A DNA stretch of 64,000 nt from the NCBI GenBank assembly GCA_002205965.3, contig NADL03000009.1:496001-560000 (forward strand), written 5' to 3'. The position numbers and the translations under genes are program-made. Positions within the stretch are counted from its first letter, which is position 1, and every line of letters starts with the position of its first letter. The notes under the pieces were generated by a model. The model ran no database searches. It was given only the letters and a program-made list of their open reading frames with translations, and was not told the DNA's origin. Below are positions 1-12,976 of this stretch, piece after piece. Source of the DNA: Kappaphycus alvarezii (Eukaryota > Rhodophyta > Florideophyceae > Gigartinales > Solieriaceae).

Positions 1-2137
1 CTGGGCTTGATATTCGAGAACGAATGTCTGACAGAACTGCTATTATGTTGAAAACAGAATAAGAGCATGAAGTTGTCATGGCTAATAGGTCAAGTGATAT
101 AATTAGTGTAGTAGTAACCATGTAAGCATTTAAAATCGCTTTTAATTCATTCTGCGAAACAAAGTCTTTTGAATTAGACTCATTAATATACCTATACCAG
201 GATGAAAAGTAAAGGATATTTGTAACAGATTCAGTTATCGATAATGAATATGTCCCTTCCGGAAGACGTACTGAATGTTCACTTGGGCCAACGGGCTCAT
301 CACTGTCTTTAATAAAGCGCTCTGGTTTCAAAAAGTTTCTACTTCAAGTTACAAGTTTCTCGTATGCTTGGGATATAATTCTTGCAAGCTCTTCATCTTC
401 ACTTGGTTCTGAAATCGCAATCAGTGTATTCAACCTAAATTCATCCAATTCAGCCTTTTTTTGGCCAATGATGTCTCAATCCTAAGGCAGATGCGAACTA
501 AAACATTCCGACGGCTTTTGCAAGTGTAGAAGATACTTACTGAAGCAGTCCATAAGTATGCTCTTCATTACATTCCTTTTCGTCGCCTACTATTTTCTGC
601 CTTTTCAACTTGGAAGAATCCTTTCTTGGAGCGTTGCGCTTGTTCTTTAATTTAGATGGGAGATATCTGTAGGAAAGATCTCTTTGTTTCCTGCTATATT
701 CTTGAAATCTAGGCTGTGTAGAACGAACGGTATCAAGTTCTCTCATTTTCCTGATCCCTTCATAAGGTGACATTCCAGTCCCACATGTGTAATTGATGAA
801 ACTATTCTGACTTTCGACATCATTTGTACATCTAAAACAAGCAGCTCTGCCTGAGGGGTCCAGTGATGAATAGGCAGGTGAAATCAGTGGTTTGATTCTT
901 TGGTTTTCCACCCATTCAATCCAGGCAGGGTCAATTTCCCGTTTTTTTAAAGAATTTTTCTGCTGAGCATGGAGATTCTGCATTTCGAAGAAACCATTGC
1001 GAGATATCGGCGCTTAGCGGTATTGACAGAAGGGATTGGGGTGGTGCATGTGTATGATGTCTAATTGCAGCAATAAATAAGATTTGGTCACCCAAAAAAA
1101 CCATTTCACCACTGTGCGACTCAAGAAGATCAATGTCCGTCGGAACCCCAACGCCCCTGAAGCGATCTTCTTTTTCGAAGATATACATGCAGAAAGAACA
1201 TTTGTCAGCATCTTCCATCAAATGCTCGCATATTGCACATTTGAAAGCACCTCGGCGATATTTGGGCAGATATAATCACAAGTACTAGTAAGATTAGGAA
1301 CCTCTCCTGTTCTCAGCCAGCTTTCTAGTGACTTGATAGCGTCTCCAGAAAGGTCCTGTAAGTCTAAAGATGCAAGAAATCTCTCTGAAGGACCCAAATC
1401 CCGGACCGGTTCATGGAAGTCCGGCCGCTAGTCAGAACATACGACAAATAAACGCTTGTTATATCTACGGGCTCTTATTTTAGGGTGGGCGCTGCAAGGT
1501 GTCAGAACTTTGGCCTCTGAGCCATCAGAATTATTAATCGTTGTACAACCATTGTATCGGCAATACCCCTTTGCAACTTTCTTCTGAATGAGGTAGTACT
1601 TGCCAACGGCTCTTTCAAGGATTATGTCACTCGACGGGGGAAGCTTCTTGAGGGCTCTTTTGTCGGCGTTCCAAGCCCTCACATCTGCCGTGGAAGAATG
1701 ATGAAAGTACCTATACTCATCTGGAGCTCTACTGCAGATCCGAATTCTGGCACATGTGTATTTGCGCCGAACCAAGGCTTTATGCCCAGGGAAGGGTACG
1801 TTTGAAACGTAAGCACCACTTGTGTTGAACTTGTACCCGATATCACTGAGGAATTCGTGGCCAGTGACTCCATGTATAACATGAAGGATACCATCTGGAG
1901 ACGACTCCAGGCAAAAAAACGAGTCATGGTCGGATTGGTAGTGATGAAACTGAATTTGCCTCGCAGTGAAAGGAGGTCTATTACCGAAGTGTGATAAGCC
2001 TTTCTGGGATTTTTTGCTATGCCCATACCGGATAATACGCTGACTTCTGCCATATTCGTTAGCTTCTACGTCGTACCACTACCAACAAGATCGCGGAAAC
2101 CATCGTCACTGCTTATTTGCAGAGAATCAGAATTCAT
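1..2137 (-). pseudogene. Decayed unrecognised gene with a CxxC zinc-finger segment; runs off the left edge
   Basis: I do not recognise this protein. Reading the minus strand from an ATG at 2137, one coherent coding signal continues to base 1 (about 650 codons) but changes frame near 2068, 1240 and 970, and meets stops near 1430 and 330. Clean stretches include GNRPPFTARQIQFHHYQSDH (about 1985-1926), GHEFLSDIGYKFNTSGAYVS (about 1864-1805) and a zinc-ribbon-like segment KCAICEHL...DKCSFC near 1230. A lysine/arginine-rich part lies at 983-537. A plausible intron (GTAAGT donor at 540, TTAG acceptor at 482) removes the stop after the residues YGLL. The last part includes hydrophobic residues. AT-rich surroundings and frame breaks suggest an old transposon gene or a dead host gene. 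Order and strand are seen; function is unknown. Confidence 0.5.
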
Positions 2138-5100
2138 GTCCACTAGTAGTGTGTGGTTGGATACATGCTCTGTATGATTGTACCGAAGAAGCTATAGTCG
2201 GGAAGAAGACGGAGTAAGGATCGAGATGGTAGTAGTCATGAATTTTTCACGGGAAAGAAGGGCTTTGGAGTAGTATCTCTAAACTGAAACGAGTCTCTGA
2301 TTGGTAACTGTCAATTGCAGTATCATATAGATGCATAAAGGTGCTTAAATGGACTCATTAATTGTATTCGAGACATCTATCTCGATAAAGACCTGAAATT
2401 GTCCACTATTAGCAGAGGATAAAAGTAATTTTGTTACGTTTATTTACTTTTTCGTCCCCTAACTTAGTGGTATAGTCTACATTGTTCACTAAACACGCTG
2501 TTGATAAATTTCTTGCCCCAGGATAAGCACTAATTAAACAAAAGAGCCCCCTGATGGGTAAATATGCAATATTTCAACCGATCTCTTTCATTTTTATAGT
2601 ATTAATATTTGCAGTGATGATGACATACAGTCTACTAAAAATTACAGGTACATTTTCAACACTTTACATAGCGTCTCTAGTTTCAGCTTTCATGCAAGTC
2701 GAGGATTATGAAAATAGTTTTTGATTTTTCAACATATTGTAAAACGATATTCGTGATTCCACATTTCCCGCACGATTATTTCTCATCATTTCCGATCTTG
2801 AAGATAATTCTGACTACATATGGTGCCATTGTAGTTATTATATTGAAAATAAACCAAACCAGTATAGATGGCAGTTACCAAAATCACCAATACAGTATCA
2901 TCTGCGTCTGCACTATTGACAGGTTCGAAACGTCTATAAACCTTTATCTGCAGTCTAGGTTGTCTTTCATGTTATTTGAAACGTTTTAGATACATTTACA
3001 GTAAATTTATGTCCATTACCGTTTACCAAAGAGTATTCATATCTTTCAAGTAGTAGAGCACGCAAGTCCCCCTGTTCTCAATTACACGTGTGGATGTGAA
3101 ATGTATAAACTGAACTGTCTCAAACTGTAATAAATATAAAATTATCGATGCCCAACTTACGATCAGTTTTTTAGGAGCTGCATCAAATCATTTGCATGAT
3201 CTGAAAGAGCCTACCTATATTATATAGGTCAATTCGTGATTAATCTCCTTATTGATAGTCCTGTCACAGTAAAATGATTGAAATTTACGGATCTAAGTCC
3301 AATTCATGTACTGGTATTCATTCTTCACCTTTTCCTTGACTATCACGTCAATTCTGATACTTCCAAGTGGTTAAAACCAACAGGTTTAGATAAATAAAGA
3401 AACTTTTACTGCAAATATCACAAGCTAGAGTTCTAAAGTTTTTGTAAGTGTTATTTCCCGAGCTTGGTCTTCGTGGCGTCATTTTCGAAGACACCCAGTA
3501 TGTAACATGTATTTTGCGAATTATTTCGACATGCTTCTATGTTCAATCCTGAGTTGCCTTTTACAATCCTCTTTGCTCGTCTCACTTGCTTCCACTCATT
3601 TCTCCTCGAAAAGGACAAACGCTACGGGTTCAAGAAAAGTAGCGGTTTCATGCAAGACCTTAAAGCTTAAGTTACACTGTTTACAGCTGTAGCGATAAGA
3701 GCATGTCGTCGGCTGACTGTGCGTGCATTTTTCGTAAGGTCTCACTTTTCATGTCATCGACGCCTCTCCTAGACGAATCTGAGAATACTGACAGTCGAAT
3801 ATACTAAAAATCTGAAGAGTCCTAAGTGAAAAGCCTTAAACTCAATATTAATTCCAATTACTGTTTTCAAAACATCAGCACACATGTAAATTAAACTTCT
3901 GGTCTCATACTAAAATCCTGTTCCAGTCAATTACCCTCTTCCAATGTAACCTTTGCGCCTATGACACTTTAGTTGATTGACTCTCGGTTTGCATGAAACG
4001 AGTATTAATAACTGTCATTTTTATAGCTGTGTTCGAACTACTCTTCCAAAGTGCCTTGTTGTAGTATGATTTGAGTAAGGACGCGTCTGTACCGACACGG
4101 TGGGTGGGAAAATTTTTCTACAGCAGCGAATATACCGCAATGTTTTGGATTTAATGAAAAGAAAAACGCTTCACTTCCTTCATAGTCCTCATGAAAATAT
4201 GGCAGCATGCGTAAAACCTCTCCCTCTACAGCGCGAATGATCTGGTAATTCTCTCATGAAGTGGTGATATTATTCGCAAATTGTCGTTACATTCTGAGAC
4301 TTCGTGGAAAATCTTCATCTGGGCCCCATTCTTAGCGGCCCGTAACCTCATTAAAATATGGTATCATACCCCGACATTATATCATAACCTGCAACATGTT
4401 AATCATCATTTTTTATACAATATAAACCTCAGTGGCCCATATTATACGTTTTCACTCACGTATCCATAGCCTCTCAGGAGTTTGCATCTTTCAGCTCAAA
4501 AGCGGGAATTTTACAGCCTTCTCTTACAGTGTTTTTTGCTTGCAGTTAAAAATCTGCAGATTAGTTGATTTATTCGTTTTTCCGTTGAATCAAAACAGTT
4601 ATTACCGTTATTCCCGAAGTAGAAAAAACTTTTTCGTCCATTCTACGGCAGTATGTGTTGTAGTTCCAACAAAAATTTATACTATTATGGCCTAGTGTTC
4701 CCAAAATTGGTACTCTCAGAACCCTTCTTTAAAAATAAAAAACTTACATGTTCACTCTAGTTTGCCATCAGCTGTTAATCGTTTGTTGAAAATGATGTCT
4801 ACACTGGTAATAGCATGTTCCCGGAGAATAGATTACAATTTTACAAGTCTTTTCTGGTTCAGATGATTCGTCCCTGCCTTACATCTAGTATCTCTACATG
4901 CTACGTCATGTCCGGGGCTCGTATTGTCGGCTGTTGTTTAAGTTTCATCAGAGGTACTTTTCTGTGGTACGACGAGTCTCAGTCCACATTTTTTGATTCT
5001 ATTAGATTTCAGAACCCCGTGAGAGCTTGCCTTTCACGGGTGGGGCGACCTTCAATTTTCGATCCATCCCATGCATGTTACTATGAGAACAGCAATTTAT

Positions 5101-5637
5101 TAGTGACACTAATTTGGAAGTAAATGATTCCATGTACACAAGTGATGTAATACAGAGCTAAAACTATGAATTCATATTGATCTATATTAATTCGTAAACC
5201 TAAATAGCTCCTTACGAAGAAATATTAATTACTCACCCTTGCTTCTGAGGTTAGTCTAGCAGCCTTGGCCTCCTTACTCCGACCATCTCCGGACTTCACT
5301 CTTCCTGCGGAGTGCTGAGTTTCTACGCTTCAAATATGGTGCTCGCAGACCTGTTGTCTAGCTGAAATTACTAAAAATTAATTCCGTACATTAATCCTCG
5401 TAGCATCGACTGAAAAATACCCATAAGTCTCTCCAATCATTGATATTGCTAGGAAGTCAGAACCGAATTTTAAAAATCGGACAAACTTTTCGTTTTCTCC
5501 GCTGTCTACACCTTTATACTGTCCCAGTAAAATTATTCCAGCTTAGAAACAGTCGCCAAAAAAATCATCACACATTTCACAATTTCCGACGGAACTTCAA
5601 ACATACCAGATTGGGAACTCTCCGATGAATCATAGCT
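2138..5637. other. AT-rich stretch without a recognisable gene
   Basis: About 3.5 kb of AT-rich sequence. All open frames are short (longest about 100 codons), lack recognisable motifs and look like chance frames in low-GC DNA. I see no RNA gene, no terminal repeats and no clear tandem array. It may be old transposon debris or an intergenic region. Confidence 0.5.
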
Positions 5638-7043
5638 TTATTTCCCCTCTATGTCGCGTAGGAGTGTTGAAAGCTTCAGTCGGGTTTCTTGGAGTAATCT
5701 AGAAGCTGATTTCCTTTCCTCGCTTTCTTGGGCCTTTTGCATAGTTCGTTCCCCAGTTACCTTCCTTGCAATCGAACTTAATTCACATGCAATAAATCTA
5801 CGATAGAACAAGGTACAGTCATCCGCAATTTCAATTGAAGCAATCACGGTTCTTAGGAGTTCCTCGATACCATTCTTTCAATGACAATTTTCATGTCATC
5901 AAATTACGAGATCCATTACCTAGCGGCAAAAATCCTCTCAAAAAACTTTTTCCTCTGTCTTAATTCTTGGCTGATCCCGCGACCTGTACCATTTGTGTTG
6001 AAAAATAAAAAGCAGTTCATTCCCTTCTGCGTGTGGAATGCGAACACTTTCCGGGACTTCGAACATTAAGCTTACGAGTTTGGATCCTGTGACCATGTGC
6101 AAGAGTGATATCTCAGGCTCAGTCAATCCGCCAACGAGTTATACTAGTTACCGAAAAATGAGTAAATTCTACACCAAGCTTCTTTTACAGTAATCGAATA
6201 AATTTCCCTGCCACAAGCTTGACTGTCCTCGAGCTTTGATAATCAGAACTTCCGGTGTGCATTGAAACTGTCTCACCGAAAAGCAAAATCTCAGCAGCAT
6301 ATATCACAAACCAAAGACGGCTAAGGTTGGTACGGATAATGTCATTTGACTCTCTTTCACAATTTGAACCATGTTTTGCCATAGTTCAGTACCAAATTTC
6401 ACGTCGCGATCGGTTACCTCCACAGAACACGATTTGATGTCGAAAATGACAGATAGATCATCAACTATCCTTTCCGACATGATTGACCTAATCGAAAACA
6501 AACCCTTTCCATTTGTTCTGAATTACCGCTTCCTTTGATTGTTCCTCGCAACCGAGGTCTCCTTCCAGAACATAGCATCGCTCGGACACAATTCAAAGCA
6601 GCGGATTTATCTGAAAACGACACAATACGCTGCGTGTATGGCAAGACTGAAAATATAGTAAAAATTTCAAGGTATCGCTCGATATTAAACGAAATGTTCC
6701 CGGCAAAAATGGATCCTTCGCCATCAGGTTCAACGCAAATAGCCTGAATTGTTGCCGAGCAAAATATTTCTTCTGTGATATTTATTTTTGTGCAATTGAC
6801 AACCGCTCGTCTATATTCGTGAGACATTTTCCAAAAAATCTTCGGACTAGAAGCAATGCGCATCTTCTCGTATCCTTTTGAGTGCAGCGAATTTTCTTCC
6901 TCCATGTTTTTTTGTTGATTCTTCTGGATCCTCTCCGAGAGTGGAAAAGTTTCTTCCTCTGATTTTTTTTTGGTGAACACAGTTTCTTCTTCCGCGTCTT
7001 TTCGGTGAGCAGCAGAGTTTCGATTATTCGGCAAAACCAGCAC
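5638..7043 (-). pseudogene. Decayed unrecognised gene, frame-shifted in at least three places
   Basis: The minus strand carries a consistent protein signal spread over all three frames. It starts at 7043 with a Lys/Glu-rich segment (KKKSEEETFPLSERIQKN), then a globular-looking part (EYRRAVVNCTKINITEEIFC, about 6820-6760; LPYTQRIVSFSDKSAALNCV, about 6645-6586). It shifts frame near 6500 (IVDDLSVIFDIKSCSVEVTD), again near 6380 (RLWFVIYAAEILLFGETVSM), and resumes at 5847-5638 with a helical, charged C-terminus ending LSTLLRDIEGK. I cannot assign a family. It could belong with the decayed gene at 1-2137 as one large element, since both are on the minus strand in AT-rich DNA, but no shared motif proves that. 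Confidence 0.4.
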
Positions 7044-9092
7044 CTGTCGATTTTTTTCAATGCACAGAAAGATGAAACGACCCAGATAGTATCACCTCGA
7101 AAATGTTGTGACCATTTTTGCCGTACCGACGAGTACCTGTAGTCCGGTCCACCCTTTTTGGTCAAATCACCATCCGATCCACCGCGTCATCTCAGAATGG
7201 CGACCTCTTCCGCCTTTCCACATCAATTTAGGGGCTCAATTTCCTCTCTTTCCCCAATTTTATCGTCTTTATTTTCGTATATGTCCATAGAGACGAATCC
7301 GCTGCCAAGGTGAATTCCCAACACTATCACTGCCCCAACTTCACCTTCCGACTTGTCATATTTTCATCAAACTTCGCGTTCTATCCCGTACCCGCAACAG
7401 CAGAGCCATGGCTCTTCCCCGTATCAATCAGTGCAGCCTATTTTGCCAAATCCAAGTCACTCGGGGCTATTGCCTGGGGTATTACAAACTCATTTCCCGC
7501 ATACAGATTATGTTGATGTTGAGGATGACCGTATGAAGCTGGCCAGGCCTGTCGAGCCGACCCCAGGATACACAAGCCGCACTCGTTTTCGTCGACATTT
7601 CCCCATCACCCAATTTGGGTGTCCACGTCCTTTCTGTCCTTGATTCAATTTTGCCAGATGCAGAGCAGGATCGTTGATTTTTGGGCGTCATTATTCCATG
7701 CCCATCTCACCCAAATCACAGCAACCAATTAGAGAAAAAGTTATGATGTCATCAGATCCGGAATCCCTCGAGCCGTCCCAGATCGCTCCACACTATGAAG
7801 ATGCAACATTGACACGGTGCACTTGAAGAAGCGCGGTCACTCAGTGCCACTGTGGAAAAGCATCTGGAACCCGATACAATCTCACTGGGCAACCAGAGAA
7901 CGCATGAGCAAACCCCAACGAAGTATGTTTGCATCGTATGCAAGAGGTATTTCGCGTTAATTTCGGGTTGGCCCGGCATCAGCGAACTATTCCCACCCAA
8001 CTGCAAATGTTGCCCGCTGTCGTTGTACCTGGGATGCTTTGCGGATTACCCGTTTTTTAAATGATGCCCGTTCAGCATTCTTCGCAGCGAAAAATTCCGG
8101 CTTCCGCCCTCAATCTAAGTCGCACGAACTACAATGTGCTCTCGGTTCTTTGACCCTTTCTGTGAATAGCAATCTTTCCTGCCTATTCCTCCGCCAGCAA
8201 CCTCGTCGCTCGATTGAGGGGCGAAACTTCTGCATCAAGAGAAATATCTTACAGTGGCCCCACCTTATAGTGGTCCGCCGTTCAGCACCCATGCAGGCCC
8301 GGATACAGTAAGCATTCAGGCCCTGTCACCATATCCATTAAGGCCCGGTAACCTTGGCTATTGTGAGCACACCTCAGACGTCCATCAGCTTCAGCAAGGC
8401 TTGGAGGACGAGCGCTTGATGCGATTTATCGCAGACGCGAGACTGTCAACTTGAACTAATGCCGGATATACTCCCATGTTGCCTAGACGGTCCTTAGGGC
8501 GGATAAGAGTGAGTGCAAGCGAGTATTTTCGACAGATAGGGTGTCGGGGCGCAAAGTCTCTGTGTTGTCTAAGCCTACCAGCGCAATTTCCGGCAAGAGA
8601 ATGGCTTGGCTTAAAAGTGAACAAAGGTTGCCACTAATAGCTTTCTTGAGACTTCTCGTAAAGATCAGTTGCACTCATCCCGTGCGTGCAGGAATGAGAC
8701 AGGCAAGTGAAACCAAGTCCTATCCAGCGGGTCGCTGGAGGCCGTGTGTCCGACGCTCAGGAATCCATGCAATAGTGCAAGTGTGCCTGTCTTATATTGG
8801 TTCGCGCAAAATGTGGTTAGCGATGAAACCGCGTCCCACCTAGAGGGTATCTGGGGGCCTAGAGTCCGACTAATGAAGAGTGTCCAAATCTCGTAGCGTA
8901 GCATCCTATTGGGAGTCTGGTCAGTCTTGTGTGAGCAGGTTATCAACCTTTTTGGGAACACAGCTGTCTTAAAACACAACACTACTTCCGTTCCATACTT
9001 CCCGTGGTCCACCTCTGCGATTTGTTCCCGAAAATTGAAACTTGAAATGTCGCTCTAACTCTCCGGGCTTATTATTCTTCCTTCTATCATGG
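7044..9092. other. No clear gene; possible remnant of a C2H2-finger protein on the plus strand
   Basis: Short plus-strand frames look weakly coding. A Pro/Gln/Ser-rich run lies at 7353-7570 (IPYPQQQSHGSSPYQSVQPI). A piece near 7920-7990 reads YVCIVCKRYF and, after a one-base shift, NFGLARHQRT, which together resemble a C2H2 finger of the CxxC...GLxxHxR type seen at the N-terminus of endonuclease-type LINEs. The rest (to about 8,850) changes frame often and has no recognisable motif. Treat as debris of uncertain origin. Confidence 0.25.
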
Positions 9093-9464
9093 CTAGATAC
9101 CCTCTTGAAATTTGCGAGGAATCTGGGAACAGTCCCTTTGATGGATCATCCGTCTCAACGATTCTAGCGCCAATCCTAGGAAGCCTTTTGATATGAGATT
9201 GGGCTTTCTTTTCCCCAGTTCATACTTAAAAATTTGTCCAACTTTTTTCAATTTCAACCACAGTTCTCCAAAAGAACTCTTGAATATGTAATGTGCAACA
9301 TGCACTTTATACATTCTGCCAATCCCTTCATTATCTTTCAAGTGATGCGCTTCATATCTGAGGAGCCCAATCAGATGAGATCTTCCAGTGTTGCTCGCAG
9401 CCGAACGACCTGCTGGAATCCACGTAGCTCTTCTATCCATTACTGCACTTCTCTGAAAATACAC
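9093..9464 (-). CDS. Uncharacterised 123-codon open frame
   Basis: An uninterrupted minus-strand frame with a basic, partly amphipathic protein (contains AHYIFKSSFGELWLKLKKVG). It lies immediately upstream of the copia element (9512) and has no recognisable domain, signal peptide or membrane segment. It may be the truncated end of a gene or a chance frame in a region of intermediate GC. No neighbour explains it. Confidence 0.2.
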   Translation of the reverse strand: MYFQRSAVMDRRATWIPAGRSAASNTGRSHLIGLLRYEAHHLKDNEGIGRMYKVHVAHYIFKSSFGELWLKLKKVGQIFKYELGKRKPNLISKGFLGLALESLRRMIHQRDCSQIPRKFQEGI

Positions 9465-9506
9465 GTGTACATACCACGTACTAATTGAACCCTCAACTGC
9501 ATCGTA

Positions 9507-9511
9507 CTGGA
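9507..9511. repeat. Left target-site duplication CTGGA of the copia element
   Basis: The five bases directly before the left LTR are repeated exactly at 17107-17111 directly after the right LTR, as expected for integrase-mediated insertion. Confidence 0.9.
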
Positions 9512-9759
9512 TGTCGCAATATAATTATTACAGTACAAAGCGAAAGAAATAATCCTTTCCTGAGTTGCATTTTTATCCTGTGTTGCATTTAATTATCAGG
9601 ATACTGAACTGAATCATCGAGAGTCAATGTGCATTACTCTTCTTTTGAGTCTACTGTATCCTATTTCATTTACCTATGTTTCACGCAGTATATAGGACAC
9701 TCGAGTCCCCTCTGTGGGACTCGAGAGAACAAGAACATGCCCTTCTCCAAACTTCTACA
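9512..9759 (+). repeat. 5' LTR of the copia element
   Basis: 248 bp starting TGTCGCAATATAATTATTA and ending CTTCTACA, matched by 16851-17106 along its length. It includes a shared CTGTGGGACTCGAGAGA block near the 3' end. TG...CA ends are typical of LTRs. Confidence 0.93.
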
Positions 9760-9773
9760 TGGTAGCATAGCAA
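9760..9773 (+). promoter_or_regulatory. Primer-binding site of the copia element
   Basis: TGGTAGCATAGCAA starts directly after the LTR. It begins with TGG, complementary to the CCA end of a tRNA, and resembles initiator-Met tRNA primer sites of other copia elements. The same 14-mer with one change follows the gypsy LTR at 38855. Confidence 0.7.
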
Positions 9774-10707
9774 CATGAGTTCTACAAACAAATCTGAACC
9801 CCCACTAACCACTCTCACCCCCCTTCTACACTACAGTCGACAGAATATAAATAAGCGTCCTTGGACTCTAAACTTCCCTGTACGGAACAACTACAAAAAC
9901 TAGTTCCAAAGCTGGCACGTAAAATATTCGTGGGTCTTGCCCGTGGACTGGAGTGCCGGGCAAAGGAGAACAAAGTCGACAGACTAAAAACAGTCCTATG
10001 CAACGGAGGCAACTTGAAGTAATTTGACCTAGTTGACGTGCTGCCCAACCAGTCGAGCTTGCTCGGTGAATAACATTGTTGGTCGAAAGACCTGGTGGAA
10101 AGCTAACGGGCGATCTGACACAGTGTTATACTAAATACAAGCTTAGAAGCACTTAGTATCTTCTCAATAGAGGGCACACAGACTTTAAAAGGGGAAAAGT
10201 CTTTGACCCAGTAATCTTTCAGGGGGAGCTTTCGTAGAGATCATTTGCACCCGTCTCTATTTTGCGTGGAGATAGATAGTGGTGGCTGAAATTCGTATAA
10301 CACCTGGAGTTTCTAACCAGAAGCCGAGAGTCAGTACTCTAAGCGATCCTTCACATTATTGTCGGTGCGCTACGCTCCACCTGAGTTCGCACAGGTAAGA
10401 GTTAGTCAACTCAAAAGAACGCGACTCGCCCGGAAAGTCTAACCGGGGCCTGGGTTCCGACAACCTCTAGTTAAAGTTAAAAATAAAAGAAGAGAAAGAG
10501 AAAGAGAAAGAGAAGTAAAAAGAAATAAATAAAATAAAAATAAAAATGATAGTAGACAAGTAAGTAGTAGCAACAAGAAGCATAGGTAAAAGAATCACAG
10601 CCTTAAATCCTAAAAACTACCGTAGCCTAGCAACTACCGTAGCCTAGCAACTGCCGCAAGCACAGGAGCCAGTCCCCTGATTCGTCGGAAAATTTTGGCG
10701 CACCAAA
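9774..10707 (+). other. Untranslated leader of the copia element with a GA/AT-rich microsatellite
   Basis: About 930 bp between the primer site and the gag ATG. No coding frame of note. At 10488-10546 there is a run of GAGAAA units followed by AAATA-type repeats, and at 10617-10650 a short tandem duplication of AACTACCGTAGCCTAGC. Confidence 0.6.
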
Positions 10708-11018
10708 ATGGACCCTTCTAAAGATTCTCGAAACCTTTTCGTATCAATCCTCACGAAAAGCCTTCCGACTACATCGTGTGGGTGAGAAAAATAAGGACCA
10801 TTTTGAGAGCAGCCGATCATGCAATGATCGGAATGCTCGGGGAGTCATCATCAAACTCTCAAGCAGCGAGAAATGAATTTATAAAGTGCTTCGCAAAAGC
10901 TAAAGTGTCATCACTCTGGGTCTTGGAGCTTCCGCCATGGATCAGGTCAGAATTGGCACAAGCGATGACTCAAGAACCGCTTTTGATCTTTGGAATGAGC
11001 TGAAGCGTATCTACACAT

Positions 11019-11026
11019 CTTCTAAT
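11019..11026. repeat. Left 8-bp target duplication of the hAT-like element
   Basis: CTTCTAAT before the left end matches CTTATAAC (12977-12984) after the right end at six of eight positions. It also fits the NTNNNNAN pattern common for hAT target sites. Confidence 0.65.
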
Positions 11027-12976
11027 TAGTGATGGCCAGAACTATTTTTAAAAAAATTGTAGGTAGTGGTAATACATCTTGAACACAATTATAGTGTATG
11101 GCAATAATAGTGCCCCTGGGTGATAGTGCATCTAGTGGCACTAGCAGGCAACTCCAGAGCCCCTATCGCCAGGGCCCCCTGTCGCCACTGCCCCCTAGTC
11201 GCCACTGCCCTCTGGTCGATAGTGCCCTTTGTACAGTGCCGTACAGTACTGGCAACGCTTTGGCTTTGGCGCTGAGCATCCTGCTATTCGGTAGTTAGAA
11301 CGCCGGCCGGAGGCTTCGGTCCAAGTTTAACCCCCTTCCTGAACCCCGTAATAACACTCCCCAGCTACGCCTCGGCCCACGCCGATGGCCCTTTAAGTTC
11401 ATGGCCCACTAAAGTTCCTTTGTCCATGTATTCAACAAATTTTCAACCCACCAAGAAGAACTTCAGGAGGCTTTTAGTCAGGGGATAAATAAATGTTCAC
11501 CACACCAAGGCCCTTGGCAACGGGGGCTAAGTAGGGTAAAAATGACCTTTTTACTATGAAGGGTCAATGGTAGATGGGTTGAGCTAGAGATTACCTGGAC
11601 GAGAGCTAATGCGCGTGGCGACTGAATTATCCTGGGGGTGGAAGTTTGGGGTGTTTTTACTGTTGGAAGAGATATTCGATTCATGCTGAGGTGAGAGGTT
11701 CTCTGAAACCAACTTGCTGTGGTATTCAGTTCCGCTCAAACTGTGCCGCAACAAACAAATGGCGTTGTGAAACTGGACGAGTCTCGCCGCGAGGCGTGGG
11801 AACAAGGGAAATTTTTGGGTTATTTTAATGCATAGAAGATGTGGTCGGTTGTAAAGAACAGTGTTTGCAGCGCCTCAACACTGGTAACAGCAGCATATGC
11901 TGCAATGGCAGTCGAAACCCGGCTGGCGAAGTTCCGAGCAGCTTGGTACCAGCCCCCAATGTGGAAAGTAGATGAGCAATGAAGCGATACCTAGGACCCT
12001 CTGCTCGGATTAGTTCGGCAAAACCAGTATCCTTACCATGGCGGGCGTGGTAAAGGGGCTTGAACGAAAATCGTGCAAGGGACGGGAAGCGGGCAAGGGT
12101 TAAGGCATGAATGACTTTTGCGTCGTGAAAGTCTATGCCCACTTTCCTTTTAAGCCCTTGACGTCTGAGCGAGCAGCGTTGCCGCGTTGTGGGGCTCAAG
12201 GACAGGTGGCGGGCGGCTACCTAACTTGCATACCCGAAACAGTTGCGCAGAATCTGGAAGCATGCATTTGTATCTCGTAGTTCCACGACGGCCTGCATAA
12301 ATGTTTCTAAAGAGTGCAAGCGTTTGGTAAAAAATAGCCTCCTGAATTCACTAGAGCTTATGGGCGATTTGAGTACTGCGTGTCCCCCATTGTAAACCTG
12401 TTTGATCTCCAATGGGCACGCGTATTTAACTGCCTCGCTTAGGGTTGTGGGCCACCATATCGTATACTTACGGAGTGCCCAGTGTAGGGGCTGTAAGGTA
12501 ACCCCATACTGCATTTGAATAAAAGATCACCTCTTCCTCAGCTTAAACCACATTGCATTGCCTAAGGAGAGGACAGAATTGCATAACTTTCATGAGAGGG
12601 TCCTGCTTGGCCACTATGAAACCATCTCCATGGTATCACAGCTGCAGGAATATGTCCTGGAGCTCCTTCTCGCCCCTGGACAGCTGCAGTGTGTCCTTCA
12701 TCTTCAGGGTTAGCATGTGGAGCCACAGGTCCATTCGTTAGGGAATAGAGGCACTAACATGACCATCAGGGCACTGGTTAGGGAAAAGAGGCACTACCAA
12801 GGCCATAGGGGCAATGGAAGTGGTATGTTTTCACCAGTGCCGCACTGTCCACCCCCCATGATAAGTGCCCCTACCAGTGGCAATAATTTTTACACAATTT
12901 TAGTTACTGGCAATTATCAAAATTGCAATTATATTGCCCCTACCATGCAATTGACAGATAGTACTGGCCATCACTA
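11027..12976. mobile_element. hAT-like DNA transposon nested in copia gag
   Basis: The left end TAGTGATGGCCAGAACTAT and the reverse complement of the right end, TAGTGATGGCCAGTACTAT, match at 18 of 19 bases. TAGTGATGG ends and an 8-bp target duplication are typical of the hAT superfamily. Both subterminal regions (11080-11240 and 12730-12975) are dense in short copies of GTGCCCCT or its complement, like hAT transposase-binding arrays. The 1.95-kb interior has minus-strand frames at 11825-12199 and 12221-12514 (one contains YTIWWPTTLSEAVKYACPLE), but none is recognisably a transposase. It is therefore probably non-autonomous or decayed. Removing it rejoins the gag reading, with gag text on both sides. 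Confidence 0.8.

Noticed and set aside
7752..8006. Minus-strand 84-codon frame rich in Cys and Ser
   Set aside because: It is antisense to the plus-strand CxxC...H finger remnant and has no pattern of its own.
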